NCBI GenBank assembly: GCA_013400155.1
Contig: VXBM01000889.1
Coordinates: 105,612 to 169,611 of the forward strand
DNA length: 64,000 bases
Direction: 5' to 3'
DNA from: Helopsaltes ochotensis
Lineage: Eukaryota > Chordata > Aves > Passeriformes > Locustellidae
Shown one piece after another: positions 12,901 to 25,469 of this stretch. Numbering within the stretch: the stretch's first letter is position 1; every line of letters starts with the position of its first letter. A model generated the notes under the pieces. That model was not told the DNA's origin and searched no databases. It saw only the letters and a program-made list of their open reading frames with translations. Both the position numbers and the translations under genes were made by a program.

Positions 12901-14158
12901 ACAAAGTATATATATTTGTAGCAAAACCAAAGAAAGACTAACAAACCATTTTAACAAGGGTCTTGGATTTGGATGAAAACCTATTCATTCAAGGTCCCTT
13001 CCTCAGGCTGAAATCCATGTACTTTTGATAGCCTGGAAACGTGGACAAGAATGGATTCTTTGGGGTTATTAAGACTGTCTACTAGGGCTGGTTCCCTAAG
13101 GAAAAGAAGCTTCTTTAATCATAGTTTTTGAGCGCTTGTTTCTTTTCACCAGTAGCATCTGAGGGGTCCAAGTTCAGCCAAACTTGACCAATAATTAAGT
13201 TCCTGCAAGTTTTTTAAGCACAGTGAGGCAAAAAGAACAAGAGAGTACGAACCCCTTGGCAAGGGAGAGAAGCTCCAGTGTGACTTTTACTTTGCTTGAT
13301 GACAGAGAATTGACACAGAAAGCAAACCCACTAAGTGCCATTGTCTTCAGTCAGACCTCAAAATCACTGCAGGACACTAACCCATAAAAATGTTGTTTTT
13401 ATTGCCTCTGGCAGCCCTAGAATTATTTGTTCTCAGAATAGATATAACAATGGATTGCATTACTGATTAGGAGTTTTGCTGCTGTCTCAAGGGTATTCAG
13501 GACTTGAACCCTCCACACAGAGGGCAAACTCTGCTGGGCACACGCTCCATTAAGAGCAGATGATGTAGCCCAGAATTCTTGATCTGTAATCAGGCTGGGG
13601 TGACAAGAGTACACAACCTTGTGTTTTTAATGATTGTAAGACTTGTTGATTTACCCAAAGGTTACAAGTTCCCCAATAGCCTTGGCTTTGGTTAGGATGC
13701 CAGGCTGAAAAAATCTGTGATAATGGAAAATCTCAGGCTCAGTTCTGGGCAGCATAAGTGCAGTGACTGAATAGGTGTTCACCCTCCTTCAGCCTCATGG
13801 AATGTCAAGACTTATGTTCACTTACTACAATAATACTTTAAAATCATAAAGGCAATCAGCTTATCTCGAGTAGGAGTGATTGGTTTAAACATCTGAAATG
13901 ATTGGCTGTTAACTGAATAAGGTCTTACTATACAAATTTTAGACTGGGAATAATTTTTAAGCAGCTGGAGTTAAATTACAAAAGTGAAATGACTAAATTA
14001 TTTCTGTTAGGTGAGCTCGATTGGACTGTGGGATCTGAGGAGGTGAGCTAGGTGCTCTGAGCATTTCCCTGCTGGGCTGCAGAATCATCTGCCGAACCAG
14101 AGGCATCCTGTGGCAGCAGAAGTGCCTGGTGGCAGAGCTGATGCCGGGGCCCAGTGAT

Positions 14159-14171
14159 GTTGCTTAGCAAC
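14159..14171. promoter_or_regulatory. perfect RFX-family X-box palindrome
   Basis: The 13-mer GTTGCTTAGCAAC consists of two exact inverted half-sites, GTTGCT and AGCAAC, with a one-base spacer. This is an ideal match to the X-box bound by RFX transcription factors as dimers (ciliary and immune gene regulation). Neighbouring sequence is GC-balanced (GATGCCGGGGCCC upstream). Whether RFX binds here, and which gene it would serve, is unknown because no promoter or exon is visible nearby. Confidence 0.45.
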
Positions 14172-17100
14172 TTCCCAGGGATGGCTCTGACAATTAACTC
14201 TCTTGTGTGTCGGGTGTGTGCTGGGAACAGGGAAAAACAGAGCCAACAGCCCTCCAGAAGAGACCCCAGGAAAGCTGCGTGTGCCCATCTGCAGCAGGGC
14301 TCCAGGCAAAGAAGCCCTTGTGCTGTGGCTGTTTCTTAAGCAGAAGCTGTTCTGGATGCCCTCATTCTTTCCACACGAAACAGAGCACATTTTGCAAGAG
14401 GATTCATCAATACCAAAATGTGCACACCTGTTACAGAACAAGAACACCTGCATGGGCATTGCTTCAAAAAATCACTTTTTCCATTTGTGTTCACACTTGA
14501 ATCTGAAATTATTTTCGAGTGTGGAAGGCCCTCATTTAACCTGAGCCATTGGCCCAATCACAAAACCATTTCATTTTGCCCACCACATATTATTCTTTCT
14601 CTTCTGAAACCACACTAAGCCATGCCTTTGCCTGAGTCAAGGTGTCCCAAGACACTGAGAAAGAATGAAGGAAATGATGAGCTCTCATCTTCAGCGTGGT
14701 ACAGGGTAGCTCCAGACCTGAGCCACAGTCACGATCCTCTCCCTGGCTTCCCCCCCTCACTTCTCAGGGAAAACCACCTATGACCCAGTCTGTTAAAAAA
14801 GACCCCAAAGCAATCACAGATCTTTTTATAAGCAAGAAAACCAGCATTTCCTGTGCGCTTTGCAATATGGTTTCTTAATAACTGAAAGCCAACATTTTGC
14901 TGGAAATTGCAGTGAAGGGAAACTTGGAAGTAAATTTACATTTCTGTAGTTTTTGAAAAAAATCTCTGAAGGACAACCTTTCTTCTTGCAACAATTAAAA
15001 GAAGCTACAGCTCCCTTTCAATCAGGATGCAAGAGTTTTAATACACTTCAGACATGAGCTGTGGGAAGAATTTGATAATACACCTGAAAAAAACCAACCA
15101 GCTTGTTTTGTAGCAGTCAAAAATAGCTTTTCTGCAATTCAAAATTCAATCATTTAAAACGTTACAGAGCTCTTGTCTTCTGACTTTCCAATCAGCTCTT
15201 GCTGATCACAGGAATGATGCTTCATTATTGCAACTGCTTCTTTTGTCTGTTGAGTCATGTCATTTAAAAAATGATTTCTTGGTAGAAAAATTGCCCTAAT
15301 GACAATGAATATAATTTTGAAAATTATTTCATTGCGTGAAGGATTTGACATAGTTTATACACTGACTGATTTTTAACATGGCAGTGATTTATGTTCTACC
15401 AAAGAAAACACCCAGCGAATGAAAATGCTCTGCGAAGCCTGTGCATTTACATAATGAGTTTACATTTAATCAGGAGCTGAATATGCATAAGGACAGGCTG
15501 TTTCACAGGCTGAGCTGTGCCCACGTATGTCAGCTGCCATGGCACTCCAGACACGCCATTCCCATGCCATCTATCCAGGGGTTCCATGGCTCCCGGGCCA
15601 CGGGCCCTGCTGGAAAACAGCACAAAGCAGCACTGCCCAAGACCCCAGCAACACACCCAGAGGTCCTTTTACTTTGGGTTTGAACAAGTACAGCAGCAGC
15701 ACTGCTCTCTTTATCATCATGTATAGGCAGAGAGAGAGAGGGAGAGGGGAGAAAATATGCAGCCCTAAACTACAGTTGATCTGATAATTCGTATCAGGAG
15801 AGAAGAATCTGACAGAGCAGTTATGAGAGGTGAGCTACAAGCTGGAATTGTCCTGCCTGTGTGGAGCTTCCTACTACAAGCACCAGGCTGAGAGAACTCC
15901 CACAGCCTTCGTTTCCTTACGTCTGTACTGGTTATTTCCTTGGTAAACATAATTGGGGTTTTCTTCATCATCTTTGACAGTGAGATTTTGTCCTCTGTCA
16001 GAAATAAATTGGTCAGAAATGTGCAATCTCTCGTGTGGAATTTTCAGCTACTGAGTAAGAGTTGAGTGCCAAGAAGCAGATCCCTCCGTGGATGCACTCG
16101 GAATATTCACTCTCAGTTTCCAGGCTGTGGCATCAAAGACACAAACTCCCACCAGCTTTGGGCTGCAGATATTAGAACCAAGCTATGTTGAACAAAATTG
16201 ATTCTGAAGTTAGTTTTTCAAGCTGTTATTAATGTTCTTGTTTTCTAAAATATTACTTGAAGCAGATATGAAAACCTATGTCTTTGCCACATATCCATCC
16301 TCCCACTCACACACTGTCTATCGAGGTATGTTGTCTGGGTGAAAATTGAGTTAATTCCCAGCTGAATGAAGTTCATAAAACTTTCAGCAAAACTGGGCTG
16401 GGTTTCATGAGCATGAAGCCACGTTGCAGCTTGGGAATGAGATCAGGGCAAGCTCAGTTTCACTGGACATGCTGTACATTCTTCTGTGCCTTGCTTTGAA
16501 TTTATGAATTTCCTCAACTTCTGCATTAAATATAAGGTGGGAGCTTGCTTGAATTCTGTAGGAGAGCAACACATCCATGAGATAATCCCCAGTCCCTCAT
16601 AGCCTGATGGACACCCGAGATCCAACTGAGATTTTATCTCAGGCTGTTCATTTCAATAAAAAACCTCCATATATCTTAGAGAGTTCTCTTCACCTCTGGT
16701 GGTCAGAGCAGGAGGTGTGTAATTAAGTTTGAGTTCTTCTTACTAAGATGGAAGACGGAAGACCTCTTCTCAAGCATTGATGGAATAAGGAGCTAAAAAA
16801 CTCTTTTCTTTAAATGTATTTGGTGGAAGGGAAAAAAAAAATGTTTTTCAGGGACTACCCAACACCACATGGAAGGAAGGAAACCCAGGCACATGCCATT
16901 AAAATCTGTTGTGAAATGAGTGTTTTAGTCACTCTGAGATCATAGTGCAGACCAAGCAGGAGCGGGATGCACCACCACGAAACCTAACAAAGGATCACGC
17001 TAAGGGAAAGAGCAAACTCTCTTTCTAGGCTTCTCAAACAGTAAAAACACTCAGGGCTGCAGTTAGGACACATGCAAAATATTTACTCTCCCAGCAAATG

Positions 17101-18419
17101 ATGCCCTTTGGGTGTGAAATGCAGTGCATTAGCAAGAGAAGGAAGAGCTCCTACTGTCTCTACTTCTGCATAATGTTACTCCTCCATGAAAGAGAGAGTT
17201 TGGTTTGCACAGCCATCAGTTTGGCAGGCTCCTCACACAGAAAACCCTGCTGTAGTGTCTGCAGAAGAGAATCTTTCTTATTGCTTTCAATAGCTACCAG
17301 GCCCAATTCCTGCAAAATAAACCCAGGAATCAGTAGAGTCTCTGAAGTAGATTTCACCTCTGAGTGCATTCTTGATCTGTCAGGGGCTCCCAAACTGTGG
17401 CACACAAACCATTTCCAAGTGCTGTGCCTGTGTGATGTTGCAGCTGTGGTGGCTGCAATTGAATCCCAATTCATTTAACAGCACAAAGTGAAAAGCATCA
17501 AGTGCTCAGGCAGCTTGGTGAGGCTGCACATCCCTGCAAGAGGTGTCCTAGAAAGAGCAAGGTGTGCTGTGAATCGGGGTTGGGATGGGTCTCAGCTCCA
17601 TGTTGTGCCCAAACACAGACCTGAGAATGAAAAGGTTTGCTCTGCTCATCCCTACAGCTGCTGCCATTTCTGACAGTGGTGCCTGTCACTGCCAGGCATG
17701 ACAAAGTCCAGCAGAAGAAAGTTTGGTCAGGATTACTTCTGACCAGAGATACAAAATGGAGGCAGCAGGGAAAATTAATGGTGAGTCTTAATGAATTTCC
17801 ACTAAGCACCCTTCATCTCATACATCACACATTAATGCAGTGTTTAAAATTTTATTTCTTTAAGTCACTAATAGAAAAATTCAGTTATTCATTATTAATA
17901 AAGTAGCTTGCAGAGAGGCTTCTAGAAAGGTGAACAGAGTTTCCAGAGGAGACATGAAGAAGTCGAGAGAGTGATGCTAAACAAGGAGGAAAGCATTTGG
18001 GACCCTTTCAAAAGTGTTTCTGGACGCTCTCAGGATTTATAGCTGGAATAGCAACTCTCAAAGCTGGTGAGAGAATAAAACTGGGGATAAAATTGGCTTT
18101 GCTGCTCAGAACTGGTCAACAATCACCCCCCAGTCACAGTGTGTTAGGTGGAGATGTGGCTTTTCTGGTAACTTTCAGGTGAAAGAGAGTTCTGTGGGAT
18201 TCATTGGTGTAAAGACAATTAAACCTCATCAAAACCACACAAAGCACAGGTTGCTATTACAACCATGGAGACCTGTAATAGTTCCACCAGCACAATACTG
18301 CTAAAACAGCTCTAAACCTCTGGTCGCATAATCCGAAACAAATCCAAATAAATTTATGTTGCTGCACATCACCTGGGCACCGTGATAATTCATAGCCCTT
18401 TTTTACCTATGCTGAGAGC

Positions 18420-18830
18420 CTAATTTCTTTAAGTTGATTTTCCTTCTTGGATGGATTAAAAAGTTCACGAATGCAGATGCAAATAGAATTTTGCAAAGCT
18501 GTGTTAATTTAACAATTGCAAGTCATAAAGCAATATCCCACTTTTCTTATCCTGTCAGGGCGGGGGTGAGGTGCCATTGGTGCCAAGGAAAGAAGATTGC
18601 TTTTCTGGGGTGGGGAAAGGGCCTTGCAGTGGGTTATACACCAAGTCAAACAAAGTCAAGCCTCCTGCTTTACTGCAGTAATAAACAATTGCTGAATTAA
18701 AACACAGAAGGGCAATTACCCAGGATCTTGAGAAAGATTATTTTAATATGGAGCACAGTACTGCTAAAGCAATTAAAGAGCTTGTAAAAGACCCCAAAAC
18801 TCAGCAGGATTTCAGCATCTGCACGTAGGC
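18420..18830. promoter_or_regulatory. CNE-like block
   Basis: Non-repetitive sequence packed with ATTA/TAAT-type and CAATT words (TTAATTTAACAATTGC near 18504, GGGCAATTACCC near 18709, AAGCAATTAAAG near 18766), with a GC-richer centre near 18556-18640. The texture is that of vertebrate developmental enhancers. Assignment is by appearance only. Confidence 0.2.
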
Positions 18831-19099
18831 AAATCTATCAACACTGCTTTTTTTGCCATGCTTAAATACTCCTTCCCCCACAGAACTGGTGTGCCCTGCC
18901 TATCGCAGTGAAAGTTGATTCTGGATTGCTGCTGCCCAAGTCCCTTCACACCCTACCAAACACACTGAACTCTGATCCAGCCCAGAGATGGTTCTTCTTG
19001 AGCAGGAATGCAGGAGAAGAACAGAAGTGTGTGGCAGAGGTTTGGGAGAAAGGGAAGCTTCTCTGTAAATCGTGACATTTATTGTAAATTATGACATCA

Positions 19100-19124
19100 T
19101 GAAATAATTATAGAAATTATTTCA
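19100..19124. repeat. perfect 10-bp inverted repeat
   Basis: TGAAATAATT (19100-19109) and AATTATTTCA (19115-19124) are exact reverse complements around the 5-base loop ATAGA. Confidence 0.85.
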
Positions 19125-19943
19125 ACGTGGCAAACCAAGAATCCAACTCACCCGGTATCAAAATCCTGAAAAAAAAGTAATTTTACAGTCTGAATGCAAC
19201 AATGCAAAAAAAATATAGCTTGATTTTGTGCTAGCAAGGTCTTAACTCGCTAATTAAAGTTAGAAGCTTCTGGTATTGAACTGAATTTCCTTTACGGTAT
19301 GGGATACATATCCTCTCATATGAACTACTTAATGGAAAATATGTGTGGACATTTTGCAGTATATATGGTGTGGAACTTCAATTTTTTTTTCCAAAATATG
19401 CAATATTTGTGGTATTTGTGGGATAATAAGAGATAACATCCAGATCTGCATAAGTCTTTATAGCTTCCCAAATATAGGAGCCAGAGAAGATACTTTTTCT
19501 TTTTTTTCCCCCTCTTTGTAGCAGAGGCGCCTTCCTAAGGATTAATTAATAATCCAACCTGGGTAAATCAGATATTTCCAAAGAGGTAATAAGGGATGTG
19601 ATCTCCTCTCTCAGGTGGATTTGCTACCAATGTTCAATTCGTACAGAGAACAGGTTCTACAGGTGATTTGAGATTATCAGCATCCTTCTAATTAAATTTT
19701 AAAAGCTTTGAAAGACTACTGCTGCTTACAAGATTCACTTCTAACCCTGGATGTTTGCTCTACTTAGCTGTCTTCCCTATCATACATTTTTTTAGCGAAT
19801 TACACTACTAATGATGGGATTAATATTAAGCCATTTCACTATACATGGGTTGGATGTTCTGCTACTATCTTGAATTAATCTGCATTTGGCAAGCACATCT
19901 CAGCCCTTGTCCTTCTTTTCAAAAGGAATTCAGAATGACAGAA

Positions 19944-20012
19944 ATAAAAGGCGTCCAGTCCCACCTCACGGGTTCAAGGTAAACCTGTGAGGTGGGACTG
20001 GATGCCTTTTAT
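19944..20012. repeat. 31-bp hairpin, 7-nt loop; possible small-RNA precursor or recent inverted duplication
   Basis: The left arm is 19944-19974 and the right arm 19982-20012, around the loop CAAGGTA (19975-19981). Of 31 positions, 29 are Watson-Crick complementary. The two exceptions (19953 with 20003, and 19970 with 19986) are G opposite T, so a plus-strand transcript would pair end to end with two G-U wobbles, while a minus-strand transcript would carry two A-C mismatches. Stem length and loop size are in the range of a short pre-miRNA. It could equally be a palindrome produced by template switching, or a tiny MITE-like remnant. No polymerase III box or other RNA-gene signal was seen. Confidence 0.9.
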
Positions 20013-22830
20013 AAGAAGCAAAGCTGAGTAGACTTTCCAGGAAACACAGGAATTGGACAAAGCTACAGGGGTTTTCTGTTTTTTTGTTTTTCCTCCACTT
20101 TCCAGTAACTTCAGCAGCTGCCTTAATTGTGAGAGCTCAGTAAAAGGGCAAAGTCTCATGTCTTTTGGGCTTATCCAATCCAGTGGGTTTGGTTTGTGAA
20201 GGTATTGGCTGTTGGCCACTGCTCCAGCTTAGACCCTGGTGACCTGGTGACACTTCTGGATGTGCTCCCACCTCTCAGCCTGCCACTGCACGTGTGCTGA
20301 GCAGAGCTCAGTCTGAACCAAATTCGTGTTTTGCTTTCTGTGAAGTGCTTAGGGAATTGGGCAGCACTAAAATGAGGGGGGGGAAAGACTTCTGGAATTA
20401 TCTACCACTTTGCCACAGTGAAAGGCAGTCCTCAGAGTTCTGCTTGGTCTGGGGGCATCTGGAGATGCTGAAGGGATAAAACCTGCTTTTTCTAAGGAAG
20501 AAAATCACTCTCTGTGGGCAGATCAGGCACAGGATGGTTCCCTTGACTCACCTTTTGATAATGGTTCAAAAGCAGTGTTTGGGGAGTTGTTATGGACTGT
20601 GTTATTGGCCACATAAATCAACAAGGGTTCCTAGAACAGTTGAGGGCCTGACCTACTGCAGCAGACATTACACTGCCTGAACAGGGGCACAGGAGTTAAG
20701 GGACATTGCTAGGAGCTTCTGCTTAGCTTTGAAGAGAACTGTGGCAGAAAAAAAAAAAAGTGAGAAAAGAAAAAAAGATTGATTTTACTTTTGGCAAATA
20801 TTTAGCCACCAGGATCTACTCACCTGTCATTTGTCTTGCCTTGAGAATTGGCCTTTGCAGAACGAAACAAACAAACACTGCTACACCGTGTGGCATTTTG
20901 CAGGGACACAAAAGCCTCGCTGAGGATAACAGACATTTATAGAGCAATTCATATGACTTTAAAATTATCCACCTTTGCTTTCTCATTGTTTAATCTACTA
21001 GTTTGCTTTTGTTATTTGAAATGTACACAGAGAGGTTGTGCTGCTGATAGCTACCTGGAAAGCCTGCTGTGTGCTAAGACTCATTATTTGTGTGTGTTCT
21101 AGCATCCTCCCCAGAGGACAGGTTCTCACATGGACAATTAAAAGCAGACTGTCTTCCTCCCCTGTTCCTTAGAAGGTGCAGAGAATGGCTGCATCCACAC
21201 CAAAAGATGCAGATAATTCCGCAGAAGAGCCATGTACAAGACAGTGCAATCTTCCATTGCATAGGGTAAGCTGGAAACGGAAAATATAAACTGCTCTGAT
21301 TGTACCCACCTTGCTCCTGCTCCCTTGAGGCCTCACTGCCAGTTGCCAAAGGTTGGCATAATGCTGCAGCATCAAATAAAGCCGCTATGTGGACAGACAA
21401 AATTCAGGGACATGAAGGCAGCCTACTCACACCAAACTCCTTGACAGCTCATCCTTCACATTTCCTGCCACCCACTCACACACAACACTCCCTGTCTTGC
21501 CAGCACAAACATGGCGAGACAGGGAATTGGGCTTTAATTGCCAGAAGTCTTATCCTGTGGTACCTTCTGGGAGCTAACAACTTCATGGACAACACCCGTG
21601 AAACACAGCGAGGATTTGGTCACCACAAAGAGACAGAAAAATTCCTCTATTCTGTTGGAATGATTCAATTCTTGGTGATTTTTCAGATAAAGTCTATTAT
21701 TCTTCAGGAAGAGTGAATTTAGAAAATTAATGTCTGTATTCTCATCTTCACCATCCCATGCCTTGCCTTGCTTCAGCATCACAAAACAAATAAATGGATA
21801 ATTTGATTTCCTAGCTGACAACATGCAGAAGAAAACTCCAGGAATAGAGAGTTATTTATGCCTAAATGTAGGGCTTGCATTCATATTTATGTAGTTGGAT
21901 AAGCATTCTGCCTATCAGGGTTATTATCACATCAAGATTTTTAAAGGCAGCTGATCCAAATAGCTTCTACAGGGATGTCACTCAATTCCAGCTCTCTTCT
22001 CTTCTCCTGGGGTCCAGGGAGCCTTCAGCAAGAAGATGATGTACACCTTTGCGTGAGCTAAATCCTGAGAGATTTAGTTTGACACCAAAGCAACATATTT
22101 CACTGACAACCACAGATTCACAGAGAAAAATTACGATTTTCACATGAGTTGCAGGCTTATCTCTGGCTTCCGAAGTGCATTAAAACTCCGTGCAAATATG
22201 GGAACATGCTGACAATCAGAGCTTCATGACCCTACCCCACAACTCTATTGTCACATTGCTCAAACTTGCTCTTCGGTGTTCCAAAGAGAAGACCTTGAGT
22301 CCTGGTGTGAGAACAAGCCCAGGTTTACAGTCAGCAGTTTGTGAAAGCTGCACATGTCCCTGCTGCCAGGTTGGTTTTTTGTGGGAGTCTGTGGTGACCT
22401 CCGCCCTCTGCGGGGAGGGGAAAACACGACCCAGCAATGCCACACTGAAAATGGAAACGGGGCTCTTTGGCATCCACTAGCCCTTTTCAGGAGACAGAAC
22501 AGTTGTTTTAGTTAAATGATGACAGGTTTTTAAAAACTATTTTTGGTATATTCTTATTTTTTTATATATACTTTTTGGTAAATATATAAATAGCTCCAGC
22601 TCTACTTTAGGAGCAATTTAGGTTTTTTCCTTAGGGTGGGAGGGCCTTCTATCTCAGGGCTCAGACATGATTGCTGCAGGGACAGGGAGGATGGGAATGT
22701 CCTTCAGGGAATGTCTTGGTCTTCCTTGGAACCATCAGACAGCAGCAGTGCCAGAGATGAGATACCTGATTAAGTGGGCCAGGGGCTTGATGAGAAGCAA
22801 CAAAGCTGAGATCAGGAATTGTACCTGAGG
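20013..22830. other. unique DNA, no gene recognised
   Basis: Unique sequence with a G run near 20377, an A run at about 20748-20759 and a TA-rich segment near 22545-22590. The frame at 21300-21716 (plus, 138 codons) has no recognisable domain and is overlapped antisense by others. The sequence immediately before the CR1 fragment (22660-22830) could not be matched to CR1 by eye. Confidence 0.55.
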
Positions 22831-23107
22831 ATTTCTCCCAGACAATCAGTGACAGGATGAGAGGACAGGGCCTCAAGCTGTACCTGAGGAGGTTCAGGTT
22901 GGACATCAGGGAGAATTTGCTCATGGAAAGGGTGCTCAGGTATTGGAAGGGGCTGCCCTGGGAGGTTTGGAGTCCCCATCCCTGCAGGTGTCCAAGGAAT
23001 GACTGATGTGGCACTCATCAAGGGTGACAAGGTGGGGATCGGTCACAGGTTGGACTCAGTGACCTGTGAGATCTTTCCCAACCTCAGTGATTCAGTGATT
23101 CTGTGAG
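22831..23107 (+). mobile_element. CR1 LINE fragment, 3' end
   Basis: The stretch carries the familiar CR1 3'-region landmarks in order. These are a CAGTGACAGGATGAGAGGAC-type segment, GAGGTTCAGGTTGGACATCA near 22890, GGGCTGCCCTGGGAGG near 22950, CCATCCCTGCAGGTGTCCAA near 22977, and AGATCTTTCCCAACCTCAGTG near 23070. It ends in the diagnostic 8-base tail GATTCAGTGATTCTGTG. CR1 copies are typically 5'-truncated, as here, and make no clear target-site duplication. No coding part of the ORF2 reverse transcriptase is present. The minus-strand frames overlapping it are antisense artefacts. Confidence 0.93.
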
Positions 23108-24130
23108 AATTTTGTTTTCAGGCAATGTCAGATGGATTCCACCCTCTGGAAACACCAATACCAACAAGGGGCACAAAAACTAGAAAAGCTTTTGAGCACA
23201 AACTTCAGAGGTGGAGGGCACAGGCTTTAAATCTGGACACAGCTGAGTACGAAGTGAACAGACTTCTGTGTGCTGGACTGGATCTGTTGATTGTTTAGAC
23301 AATGAAACGAAAGGCAGTTGGTACCTGAGCAGTGGCACTGAGAAGGAGGAACATGTTGAGCGGGGTGAGGCTGCCCAGGGAGGGGCAGGGAGGCAGTGAG
23401 ACCACCAGTGGCAGCTCATGGCCCTCCTGTGCCAATCTTTGGGCAGCGATGCTTCCTCTCCAGCGCTGTGACGCTGTGGATGCTGGAGACTGAGGGATTA
23501 AAGCGTGTGACATTTTCACAGCGTGAGCTTGAAGACTGCAGGCTCTGAAATCACCAAGTGTCCGGTTTTCATTGCGTTTCATCCATTCCCCGCTAAGTAA
23601 GAGCGGCAAGCGGAGGAAGCTGCCTCCGTAGGTGAAACCAGAATAGCAGAGCACCTGCTGGGGCAGGAACTGCATCCATGAGGTACACAAAGGAGGTGAC
23701 AACAGGAGGACCTCGCCGCTGGCCCTGCAGCACAAACTCTGCTAGCACAGCTAGCGCAGCTCTCCCGAGATCGATGAGGCTGGTGAACCGAAACCTGGCT
23801 ATGACAGAAGGAAGCAATGTGTGTTGTTCACAAGGCGTACAAAATGCTGGGAAACTGACCCTTACCTCAGGGAGAACCAATAAAAAAGATGAAAGCAAGA
23901 GTTTCAGGGTATCCAGAAGGTCGAGGAGACTTGCAGATGTCCATCTATAGGAGCCATACAAAGTGTCCAAACCTGTGAAGACAATCCAGTCCCAGCTTTT
24001 CCCAGCCAAGGTCCAGCAATGTGTTTCACCCAGATGTGTGGGGTTAGTTACTGGGAGGAGACACTGCAGGGTCAGGTGTGCCAAGCAGTGCCTCCACCAG
24101 CACCTCCCTGAAGTTCCTCTTCCCAGCTGC
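23108..24130 (-). other. GC-richer kilobase with the longest gap-free reading frame; unrecognised
   Basis: The minus strand is open for 163 codons at 23593-24084 and again, in another frame, at 23295-23735. The first frame is hydrophobic, with Leu-rich stretches such as LLDTLKLLLSSFLLVLP, and would suit a membrane protein, but I recognise no family with confidence. Splice-like signals exist on the minus strand: an acceptor TTGTCTTCACAG before 23972, a donor GAG|GTAAGG after 23866, and an acceptor CTGTCATAG before 23798. Removing the implied 67-base intron shifts the frame and meets a TAG 16 codons on. So the region is either a decayed gene piece, a non-coding transcript, or chance openness in GC-rich DNA. 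Confidence 0.2.
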
Positions 24131-25469
24131 TGGAATTAGAAAATGAGGGAGAGAGAGGATGAGATGCCTCACCCAGCTCTGAATCAGGAGCAGTAGAGCC
24201 ACATTAACAAAATACTCCTTTTCAGGGCTGATTCAGCTACCACCCCATGGGTTAAATTAATCTTTGCCTCATCCTTTATCCTGTCAAAATGTGCCCTGAG
24301 ATCTGCTGACCCTGAGCAGGAGGCTGGCCACAGACCTCCTGAATTTCTCCATTATACTGTCAAACAACCTGTTTTGAAATCCGGTAATAACATTGCAAAG
24401 TTACTTCCCACCAGTAAAAAGTGTGTGCCTGATTTCTGCTGTATTTTTTACTCTGAAGAGAACACATCTTCTAACAGGTTCAGGGCAATGTAAAGCCTTT
24501 TATCTAGAAGTTAGATTTTTTAAATATACTGTAAACACATTGCCTCCATGGGGAATTAATGTCATTTTGTTGGGAATACTGAAGGGAATAATACTTATCC
24601 AGTGGAAGTGAGCATGGTTTTGACCATTAGTTTCAAAATTACTAAATGAAAAAATCAAGCGATGGATCATATCAGCACGTGACTAGATCCAAGATACATA
24701 TCAACAAAATGCTACAGGTTTTTAACTGCCTGAAGTAATTTTTCATGCCAGTCAACTTTCTTTCTGTCTTCTTTCATTGCAATTTTTTTTTCGGAATGTG
24801 AACTAGTATATTTATAACGAAAAGTGTCATTAGTCCTTTTCTAGGACATTCTTCAATTAAATTAAATATAGCCATAAAGTCCTCTGTTAGATAAGATAAT
24901 AGAGCACTGCAGCAACTGTTAACGAGCTCTGTTAACTCCTTAGAGCATCAGAGGGGCTGGGACCTTCAAACCCTTCAAGGACAACAATATATATGTGGTC
25001 CCAATTAAGAGTGAGGCAAGAGCGATATAAAAGTATATGGTGCAACACCTGCACAAGCATCTAAATGTCAATATAGCTCAGGTGTGGCTTTTGAAAGCAT
25101 AATGCTGATGAACAAATTTGTTTCATTACTGTTTGAATAGTGCTGAAATTATTTTTGTTTATGTTTGTAAATTCCTGAGTTGGGTTAAATGTCTGATTTA
25201 GATACTGACTGTTTGCTTTTGGGAAAGGGTGAACATGACTGATAAGACATTTTTTTCTCTTGGGAATAGACCCAGATATGGTGGTGGAGCAGAGGGAGTG
25301 GGTAAACTCACAGCTCTCAGGCTGTTATTACAGCCTTGTCTGCTCAGCCAATGTTTCCTGTTGAACATTATAATTACACTGTTGTCATTGTATGGAATGA
25401 TGTAGTATGTACACAAAATAGCCTGCACACAGCCTATTCATGCAGTCACAAGCACAGCATGAAAATGAT

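Larger units (their letters stand above)
10992..14158. other. unique DNA, no gene recognised
   Basis: AT-rich unique sequence with a T-rich low-complexity tract and a small inverted repeat listed separately. Frames such as 12661-12957 minus are hydrophobic and AT-driven, with no family resemblance. Confidence 0.6.
14172..19943. other. unique DNA, no gene recognised
   Basis: Unique sequence. It includes a small purine run (GAGAGAGAGGGAGAGGGGAG, about 15729-15750), a 10-bp inverted repeat at 19100-19124, and a CNE-like block at 18420-18830 listed separately. Overlapping frames at 14085-14618 and 17098-17478 occupy both strands and show no domain or splice structure. Confidence 0.6.

Noticed and set aside
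19960..19985. tRNA B-box-like GGTTCAAGG
   Set aside because: It is the loop side of the hairpin; there is no A box, cloverleaf or T-run terminator at the right spacing.
22661..23030. Minus-strand frames of 72-117 codons
   Set aside because: They lie antisense over the CR1 fragment and its flank; CR1 is in plus orientation and the frames are by-products.
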